DNA of 15,404 nucleotides from Gymnopus androsaceus JB14 (lineage: Eukaryota; Basidiomycota; Agaricomycetes; Agaricales; Omphalotaceae): positions 1 to 15,404 of the forward strand of contig ML770185.1 in assembly GCA_009733575.1 (NCBI GenBank). Reading direction: 5' to 3'. This document shows positions 8,505-15,404 of the stretch, piece after piece. The first letter of the stretch is position 1. Every line of letters starts with the position of its first letter. The notes below the pieces were generated by a model. That model saw nothing but the letters and a program-made list of their open reading frames with translations. It ran no database searches and was not told where the DNA came from. The translations under genes and the position numbers were made by a program.

Positions 8505-11500
8505 CTACTTATCCTTTGGTTGGCAACCTCTTCTAACAACATCCTTCACAACTACACCATATTCATTAACCATATACCCATTGAGAGGTGCCTGTTCACC
8601 ATGCCTCAACTGACACATCATTTCGTTCGCTTTGTCGGCAGTCTTCGTATTTTCATGCACCTGCACAAAATGATCCTTAGTGGTTGTGATGAACGGTTCG
8701 TCAATGAGCAATTCTGTATGGTCTATCCCCTTGGCTGGAAAAATCCAATTTACTGCTTGCAACAACCAATGGTCTTCTTTCTCATTCCCCGAGAGAGACT
8801 TTGACATTCGTACGCGTCTCGCAAGCTTACCAGTATGTGGTTCAAGATCACATATGATATACAAGCCATTAGTGCCTTCACTTCTTTTGATACTGTGACT
8901 CCATGGAGTGTTGGAGATGATACCCAGGTGAATCTGCTGGTATTGATGTTTTTAGTTACGAGTACCCGTCCGACTTTTGTGAGCCTGGAAAGTAATTGCT
9001 CCGGTTCCAAGGTGTTTGATCGAAAGACGGAGGTCGCCCCGGTGATCAGCATGAGCAACGTAGATTTCCCATTCCTTCAAAGTGTCCCATAGACGGCGAT
9101 CCAGTATCCAAAAGTTGGCCGGTACATCAGGCGGAGTTGAACTACTGTCCCAAGTCGCTTGGAATGGAAAATATGGAGATGAAGCTGGACTAGGCATAGG
9201 ATATTCGGGAGTATCATCTTGGGTCGGTCGAGCTGCACGTTCCCATGTGCAGATCTCTTCCGGTGAATACTTGGGTCGGTATCCCAATTTGAATGCATAG
9301 TACGATTTTGAAGTCCTGTCTCCAACGACAAACTCATGGAGAAAACGCATGGGCCTAGTGTCGCAGCAGCGAACGTAGTGGTAATCGACCCACATAATAC
9401 GTTTTTCCCCAACTAAAATCCCATCCTGAAAAAGTATTTGAACCGAAATTCCGCTGACCGTGTCCCTATCCAAAACAAGGTCAGCTCTGGAATCCTGAAC
9501 CTCTCCCTCTCGATCCTTGTAAATGCCTTTTTGTATGAATTTCACCTTTGCCCCTTTCCAAGGTGATGTACCGGAGTAGGGGGTGAATTCATGCAGTAGC
9601 CCATGATTATCTGAACAGCAGACATTGTCATAATCACACCAGTCAAACTGATCACCAAAAACACTGTGGTTCCAGTAGACCAGTACAAAGAAATGAGCAC
9701 TGTTCTCTACATCACGGGCAATGTCTATGACTTCACCCCTCCATCCCGAATGGTCTTCCCTTTCAACCGACTTAACAAAGACCCTAACTCCAAGCCATGG
9801 AATCCGCCCTGACTTTCGGAAGGTGTTTTGCGCAAAGTATTCTGCGGGATGGAGATTGTGACTCTTCAGGGGTTTGTTTTCTGAGGCTTGCCAGTGATTG
9901 CGTTCAATCACTGCAACATCACGGATGTCGCAAGTTGCTGTATGGCAAGGGATGAAAGCGTTGTTGGCAAAAGCCGGATGGGGAGAGCTGCTGGAAGAAA
10001 GAGTGAGGGAATGTGACGCATCAACAACGCTATTGGGATTCAGAGTGACAATGAGTGAAAGCACCTGGATCCAAATGCTAACGCTGGGCCCATGTAAAGG
10101 ATGCAGGTATACACTCGAGACAAGCCCCTCCGCGTTTGCCAGATCTAGTTGTCTCTCCTCCATAGTCAACACACCAAAATCTCCCAGTTGAATCCATTGC
10201 ATTTCTTTGAGGGCACAAACATCTGGTCCCAATCTCACTGTCTGACCTACAACTAGCTTTTTCACCAAGTGGCGGTATGCCACTGAACGCACATCTACTA
10301 TTTCCCCCTGCTCTTTGAAGGCAACATCACACACCAAATCATCCACTTTTTGAATTACTCCTTCTGCGCCATCTGTAGCTTTCCCCAGATCTTCTTCCCA
10401 GTGCATACTAGGCAATGCCACTGGAATGTGAGAATGCGTCAAGGTTACAGTCTCCTTCTCCTGAAAGATCCAAGAAGTGACTGGAGGAATTCTGCCCAGA
10501 CGGCTGCCCCCAATGGTCTTGAAAACTGCTAAATCAGCATCGGGCACACGTAGAGCTAAGTCCAGGCCCTCAAGTTTAACTTCAACCAAGGCGAAGCCAC
10601 CTCGTACCATTTGGTCGTACACTTCATAGCGCTTGCGGATATTTGTCTGATGGTTGCAAACCCATCCAGACAAGCATGTTGGCTCAATACAAACTACTAA
10701 GACGGTAACATTGTTGGAGACCATGAAAGAATCCCAAGCCATGTTAGGTGAAAGGCTGAAGTCGATTGGCAGAGGAGCTTTAGGAGGATGAGTCCGCGAT
10801 AAACCAGGATACTTGATGCGAGGTATAACTATTAATTGTGCATAGAGGGACCTATCAACTTCGTTGAAATCGTCATTCACAACGACCCCCAAGTCCCCTC
10901 TGTATCGACCAGACTTGATTACGGCCCAAGTGCTGCCAACAAATTGCTTTTGAAGATCTTTTGCGTCCCTCGCATCCAATGCATATGCTTCATCTACAGC
11001 TTTATTGTCAAAACAAACATCCTGGACGCGCAGATGTATCGGCATGTCTAGATCATGCGCTTTCAATGCTATCAGTGGCGGTTTGATGTTTTCGTTCTGC
11101 TGGGACCACGCGTTTTTGTTGGGGAAGCTGGTTTGATACCAGTGTCAATAAATAAGGCCCGGAACAGTTCGCAGATAAGCCGCAAGCCTCGTATGCTTGG
11201 GCAACATACTGCATGTTAGAATGTAGAGGTGTCTCGGATACCGAGATTTGAATACATATGAGAGGACGTTGGGATGAACTCTGCCGGCCTCAATATCAGC
11301 GGATATCTTGTTAAACGCGTCAAGCTCGCTGCCCCGCTTCAATAAAAGTCAGAACAAAAAATAAGTAACAACTAAATCAAGACCACTTACCTGGCATGCT
11401 AAGCTGAAAACCTGGTAATCTCCCGCATTTGGATCTGAGCTCTCCGCTACCAATTTTGCGAGCAGTTTCTGTTCCCGTAGTTGTCGCTCTAGATGTGCTG

Positions 11501-12655
11501 ACCCATCTACCAGTTCCTCTTCAGATTGGGGTTCCTCTACAGACAGAGATTGCATCTCAACGTCTGCATTCGTTGCAACTGCCTGCTCTTGAGCCATGCT
11601 CAGGCCAACTTTCTGTTTGACAACTAGGGCAATCTCGGCTTCCCTTTCCTGGCACTCGTCCGGATCCAGGTCATTTAGTGTTGATAGCATAGTCCACATT
11701 TCGTTATTACAATCTATGCCAAACAGCTCCTCCACCTCCTTTCATGCATGGTGCAGCGTCATATTGGGGTCATCAAGCATCCTCTGCACGATTCTCCACC
11801 CTTGCGATATGCGGGGATCACTGGAAATCAAAACTATTAGAAAGGTGTAAATGACAACAGGTAGGAGTAAACGGACCTGTTTGTAGAAGACACTGGTATA
11901 GGAGAGAATTGTGCAGAAGCAGAGGCTGGAGCGCCAGGAATTGCGGGGGAGGGTGCTGGAGCGCCAGGAGTTGAGGCGGATGGCACTGGAGCGCCAGGAG
12001 TTGAGGCAGGCAATGCTGGAGCGCCAGGAATTGTAGCGGACAATGCTGGAGCACCAGGAATTGTGGTGGAGGGTGCTGGAGCGTACCTTCGGCGATTCGC
12101 AGTCATTTCATCAAGTATCTCCTTATCAACAGCAGCGATTACAGCTTCAGAAGCGTCATAGATGCGCGATTCGTGCTCCAAATCATTCTCTCCAGGAATG
12201 TCTTCAAGATAGATAAACACATCTCCCTTGGCGGTTGGGACTTTTTGGCGGAAATGGTTGGGCGGGGGATGGGGATTTTGCTCGAGGGCGCTTACGAGGA
12301 GATGGCGCTGGAGTATCAACCTTTTGTTTACCATTTTTCCGTGAAGAGTCTATATTTTGGCCCTGCATTCTTCGGTCCTGCTCGAGTGCAAGCTCCTCCC
12401 AGGCATTTGCAACTTGTAGCACGTCATCTACGTGATCATGTCTCCGAAGAGGTACGCTTTCAGCGGCCTGGCGCGCGCGTTCAGCTGTTGTAGCTTCATT
12501 GTCCGTAGCATCAGATTCTTCAGCTTCGATGTCAAGCAATATTGAGCGGGAAAGCTAAGGAAAGACCGTAAGTAGGTACTACATACTATACTGAGCGTAC
12601 ATACCACGGAAGAATGGTTGACGTTTTGAATCCTAGATGACGAGCTGCTTGCCAT
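8505..12655 (-). pseudogene. SPT5-like NGN/KOW-domain protein, three internal stops
   Basis: Resembles SPT5, the RNA polymerase II elongation factor, and probably belongs to a mushroom family of long NGN/KOW proteins. Exons (minus): 12655-12605, 12554-12296, 12240-11877, 11820-11391, 11336-8505; 3936 nt, 1312 codons, all phases closing. The N-terminus is acidic and basic patches precede a 10-residue Pro/Ala repeat. Residues about 358-430 look like an NGN domain (DYQVFSLACQRGSELDAFN, HPNVLSYVFKSRYPRHLYIL). A KOW motif follows at about 502-520 (GSTWAVIKSGRYRGDLGVVV). More KOW-like units lie at about 882-940 (GVRVFVKS...GWRGEVIDI) and 962-1020 (KGAKVKFIQKGIYKDREGEV), and near the C-terminus (GLYIICDLEPHTGKLARRV). 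Internal stops: TGA at 11744-11742 (codon 251) and 11147-11145 (codon 432), TAA at 8954-8952 (codon 1163). Coding character continues in the same frame after each. The intron at 12295-12241 has a weak acceptor. The function of this branch is unknown to me. Confidence 0.8.
11920..12080 (-). repeat. 30-bp coding minisatellite (about five units)
   Basis: Inside exon 3 of the NGN/KOW gene a 30-bp unit repeats about five times, encoding a 10-residue motif of the type (T/S)(I/T)PGAPALSA. Units differ by a few bases, and GGAGCGCCAGGA is nearly invariant on the plus strand. The protein segment is Pro/Ala/Ser-rich and likely an unstructured linker before the NGN-like region. The copy number probably varies between alleles. 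Confidence 0.9.
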
Positions 12656-12810
12656 CGTGGCCGTAGAACTGTTACCTGTATGGAATCCTCATTTAGCATA
12701 GCACACGGAGGCCCGTCTCACAGTCTCTCCCTGTATTTTTCACTTTTTTAGGCCTTGAGCCCTCAAAATCATTCGCTCAGTGTTTATGAATGATTATACT
12801 AGTAGTAGTA
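12656..12810. other. Upstream region of the NGN/KOW gene
   Basis: About 155 bp between the start codon of the NGN/KOW gene and the large hairpin. It is locally T-rich (TATTTTTCACTTTTTT on the plus strand) and would hold the promoter. No recognisable TATA or CCAAT element is assigned. Confidence 0.3.
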
Positions 12811-13081
12811 CGCTACTGAAAATGAAGAGGAAAGCACTTACGCGGACAGCGTCGAAGTTGAAAAGAAAGAAGCAAATAAGGTAACGTGACGCTGGGCTGT
12901 GAATGATAGCGCCGGCAGTTGAGCCTTTGTATGCGTCATTATGAATCACGTTCATAATGACGCATACAAAGGCTCAACTGCCGGCGCTATCATTCACAGC
13001 CCAGCATCACGTTACCTTATTTGCTTCTTTCTTTTCAACTTCGACGCTGCCCGCATAAGTGCTTTCCTCTTCAACCTAGCG
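12811..13081. repeat. 271-bp near-perfect hairpin (foldback/MITE-like)
   Basis: The left arm 12823-12945 and the right arm 12951-13073 are 123 bp each and differ at only three positions, around a 5-nt loop TCACG. The outer pairing CGCTA/TAGCG (12811-12815 and 13077-13081) extends the stem after a small bulge. A related single arm lies at 1701-1806. No open frame is encoded. The structure suits a foldback transposon, a MITE, or two terminal repeats brought head to head by deletion. A transcript of either strand would fold into long double-stranded RNA. No clear target-site duplication was seen. Confidence 0.92.
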
Positions 13082-13239
13082 ACCCCCTAAAGCTGTGGCG
13101 CGGCGAGATAACTCATAGTATTATTGCTTCTACGGAGGTAAATATTTTGTTGGGAGTCAAGTACATATTTATCTGTCTACTATAGCTTGGGTCTTTGAAT
13201 AGATTCTTTGATATAGGAATGTAAAAATGTTGGATACAG

Positions 13240-13935
13240 CTACAATCGCCACACTTCAAAGCCTTCCTCTCCCGACCTGTTCGTTTCCAAGTCCTGGTCA
13301 ATGCAAACTGAGCGAAGGTCGGAGTAGTCCGTCTGTGAGAGCTGGAGTGCATTCATGACACGAAAACGTCTCTCATCTTCAACACGGGAACATCCATGAT
13401 GGTAATGGGCGCATTGCAGACATGCAGGTGAGTTTGTTTTGCCCTCACATAGCTTTTCTTCTAAAACACATTTCTCGCATCGCTAGTTCAATCAAAACAA
13501 GTCAGCTTTGAGCAAGGAAGGCTATCAATCACTACGCACCACTCCAGGCCTCATTTGTGCCCAATAAGCTACTGCAGAGTGGCTCGGTTGTCTTCGAAAT
13601 TCAGCTACAAACGCCTGCACAAGTGCTGTATTTCCCAGCCATTGCCACCTCGGTTCCACCGAATCTCACCCTGAGAGAAATCCTCCGTTGATTCTCAAAT
13701 CTCTTCCCAAGCTACACTCAGTACATGAGGGCTGCGGTGCGCAGATTTCAGATAAGGGAGGCAGACGTAAATTAGCGTTGTTGGCATCAACGTCTGACTC
13801 GTTATCGTAAAACAACCTTTTGATACCTGTTTGCTGAGAATATCTCAGGGAGGGTAAGACGATTGGCTGGTGTGCAAAAAGGCAGCAGCAGTGATGCACG
13901 CTATAGCGTAGTGGAGAAGAATTGGAGGAGGTCAT
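13240..13935 (-). pseudogene. Cysteine-cluster protein of unknown function, one internal TGA
   Basis: Exons are 13935-13540 and 13482-13240 on the minus strand, with a 57-bp intron (GTGCGT donor, GCTGACT branch, AACTAG acceptor, phase 0), giving 213 codons. After a poorly conserved start come LRLPPLSEICAPQPSCTECS, an in-frame TGA (13668-13666), then WQWLGNTALVQAFVAEFRRQ and AYWAQMRPGVRCEKCVLEEK. The end is LCEGKTNSPACLQCAHYHHG then CSRVEDERRFRVM. Pairs of cysteines (C-x2-C, C..C-x2-C, C) suggest a zinc-binding cluster like those of small mushroom nuclear proteins. I do not recognise a named family. An intron starting at the GTGAGA that contains the TGA was tested, but its only fitting acceptor shifts the frame into a TAG. 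A start at 13935 is chosen as the first in-frame ATG; upstream exons are possible. Confidence 0.65.
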
Positions 13936-14489
13936 CGAGATTGTCAAAGAGAGAGAGGATCAAAAGGCAGAGGTCTGGAACCACCGCTTCGGGGAACGGC
14001 TAGTAAAATTTACGGCTAGGCAAAATGTAACCACGTTGATGGTAAGAATGGAGTTCGGTCAACTATGTCAAACGAAATTATCTTACCTGTCGTTTGAGAA
14101 GCATGGTTTATCTTCTACCAAGTGCTGTAGATGAAGCTAATTTTTCTTCAGTTCTGTAACATATTGTACCGTTTCATTGAGCACCAGGTTCAAGGGTTCT
14201 GCTGGACCAGCTGCGTGAGCATGCAATAAAAGGTGACAAGATATATTAAGATGTACTAAGCGCGACACAAGTGCAAAAGTGTCGAAAGAACTGAGGGTAT
14301 AGCTCGGGAAAGGTCTACAGTCCGTAATGACTGATCCAGTTATGCAGGACCGTCGCAGTGATATGTAACAAGTGTAAAAAACAAGGCGAAAGGAAGTATC
14401 AGAGGTGGGTAATACGCGTATGAAGATTGAAAGCTATGGAATTTCTTCATGAACAGGTAGAGATAACAGCCATACTATATAACAAGCCA
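13936..14489. other. Intergenic region, no gene seen
   Basis: Neither strand shows an open frame with coding character or splice-linked exons. A purine-rich run (AGAGAGAGAGG, about 13950-13960) is present. This region would contain the promoter of the cysteine-cluster gene and the 3' end of the gene to the right. Confidence 0.4.
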
Positions 14490-15347
14490 TCAAGCAGACA
14501 CCCTTGGCTTCTTCGAGGGCGGCTTACCATCGCCTTCACCATTGCCTTCATTATCCGAGTCGGGAATGAGTATGGTGCCCCAGTAGCGATGGTTACGGGA
14601 CCTTGCAGATGCTGCGTGTTGGGTATTGTGGACTTGCCTATACTGGTGGACAGAATTACCTGTAGGTTTATATGCATCAGCGTAATGCCAAGTCTGACGA
14701 GCAAAAAACATACTAATTTTCCGTACCCCGTCGTTGGGGGCCTTGGAAGACAATGGCAGGGGGTCTGGTAGTTCCTTGGACTGGGCAGGCCTCTTCGAAG
14801 AGGAAGGCGGGACTTCCGTCTCTTCACTGGGCTTGTAGGACTTGGTAATGTGAGTCTTCTCCTCGTCGGACCCATGCTCGATTGAAGAGTGTGCAGCGGA
14901 ATTGAAAGAGCCATCCTCGGACCAAAGGTCATGCCACCCCATGAGGCCTTCAAGAGGTGGGTGGACCCTTTTGGCCACAGCTGTTTCGTCTGGCTTTTGC
15001 TCTGTGAACCGTGCAACACCTTGTTGAACCTGTTCCTGGACTGCCTTCAAGAAGGCATCGGCATCGGCAGGAGAAGGAAGAGGCTGGATAGGGAAACAGT
15101 CTGCAAAAGCTTTTGTGGGGCAATGAGTGATGCTCCAGGAGTGGCTGCTTTCTCTTTGAAATAGGATAGCGAGGCCCATGATGAGGGCACGGTCCACCAG
15201 ACTCAGAGGATGCGTGTGGTCTTGGGGGATGCCGCACGGAAGGTTATGGTGATCAAAGGCAACACACTGAGAATAAAAGAGGTAAGATTAGCCTACAATT
15301 CAAATCAGTCCACAGGAAACACTCACCATTGATGAGTTAGATATGTG
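14490..15347 (-). CDS. Unknown fungal protein, C-terminal part (5' end outside window)
   Basis: Two exons are visible on the minus strand: 15347-15327 and 15266-14490, joined by a 60-bp intron (GTGAGT donor, ATTCTCAG acceptor, phase 0). A further acceptor (CATACCCAG) at 15348 shows that more exons lie beyond the window. The visible protein begins HISNSSM, then CVAFDHHNLPCGIPQDHTHP and LSLVDRALIMGLAILFQRES. That part looks ordered and is followed by a polar, low-complexity region rich in Ser, Glu, Lys and Pro. The end is DSDNEGNGEGDG and KPPSKKPRVSA with TGA. The terminal SKKPRV patch resembles a nuclear localisation signal. No internal stop is seen, unlike the genes to its left. I do not recognise the family. 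Confidence 0.7.
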
Positions 15348-15404
15348 CTGGGTATGAAAACCAACCAAACAACAATCACCCCAATCAGATATAATCCAAA
15401 AGGT

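Noticed and set aside
2081..13668. TGA as a recoded sense codon, given five in-frame TGAs
   Set aside because: One internal TAA and one TAG also occur, the intact gene at the right edge ends in TGA, and no nuclear code of basidiomycetes reads TGA as an amino acid. Mutation is simpler.
14427..14771. Plus-strand 114-codon open frame
   Set aside because: It overlaps the last exon of the minus-strand gene, which has spliced continuity to 15347 and a proper stop.
1..15404. TET/JBP dioxygenase gene, known to accompany some mushroom KDZ elements
   Set aside because: I looked for the HxD...H iron-binding pattern in all coding stretches and found none; the partner here is the NGN/KOW gene.

Overview
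The window reads as nuclear DNA of a basidiomycete, most likely a mushroom-forming Agaricomycete. The genes are cut by many introns of about 48-69 bp with GTRNGT-like donors and CTNAY-like branch points. The window also carries a KDZ-type transposase with a CxC2 cysteine cluster, an NGN/KOW (SPT5-like) protein and a permease, a mix I associate with mushrooms. The species call is inference; the exon structure is read directly from the sequence.

Layout, left to right. (1) 1-743, plus strand: the intact 3' part of an amino-acid permease of the APC superfamily. (2) 744-2080: no gene, but repeat-rich: a field of GGTTAA motifs holding a 167-bp tandem duplication, a GA/poly-A tract, a copy of a repeat found again near 12.9 kb, and a palindrome. 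(3) 2081-2546, plus strand: a broken small C2H2 zinc-finger gene. (4) About 2.99-3.84 kb, minus strand: decayed fragments of two housekeeping genes side by side, PCF11 (pre-mRNA 3'-end cleavage) and HSP90, both still carrying introns. (5) 3977-7951, minus strand: a KDZ transposase of eleven exons, 1138 codons, frame-consistent across all ten introns but holding two internal TGA codons. (6) 8505-12655, minus strand: an SPT5-like NGN/KOW gene of five exons, 1312 codons, with three internal stops. (7) 12811-13081: a 271-bp near-perfect hairpin whose arm matches the repeat at about 1.71-1.81 kb. (8) 13240-13935, minus strand: a cysteine-cluster protein gene with one internal TGA. (9) 14490-15347, minus strand: the intact 3' part of an unknown gene that leaves the window at the right edge.

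Main message: the middle 11 kb is a transposon-rich block of decayed genes between two genes that look intact. The two large genes (KDZ and NGN/KOW) have no indels over about 7.3 kb of reconstructed exons. Their stops, those of the cysteine-cluster gene and the stop of the zinc-finger relic number seven (five TGA, one TAA, one TAG), and each can be explained by one C-to-T change. Two of the three substitutions between the hairpin arms are also C/T differences at CpG. This points to silencing by cytosine methylation followed by deamination, or a RIP-like process, rather than ordinary drift. The KDZ and NGN/KOW genes are adjacent, on the same strand and similarly decayed, and related inverted repeats lie outside both. 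A two-gene element of about 11 kb is therefore a testable possibility.
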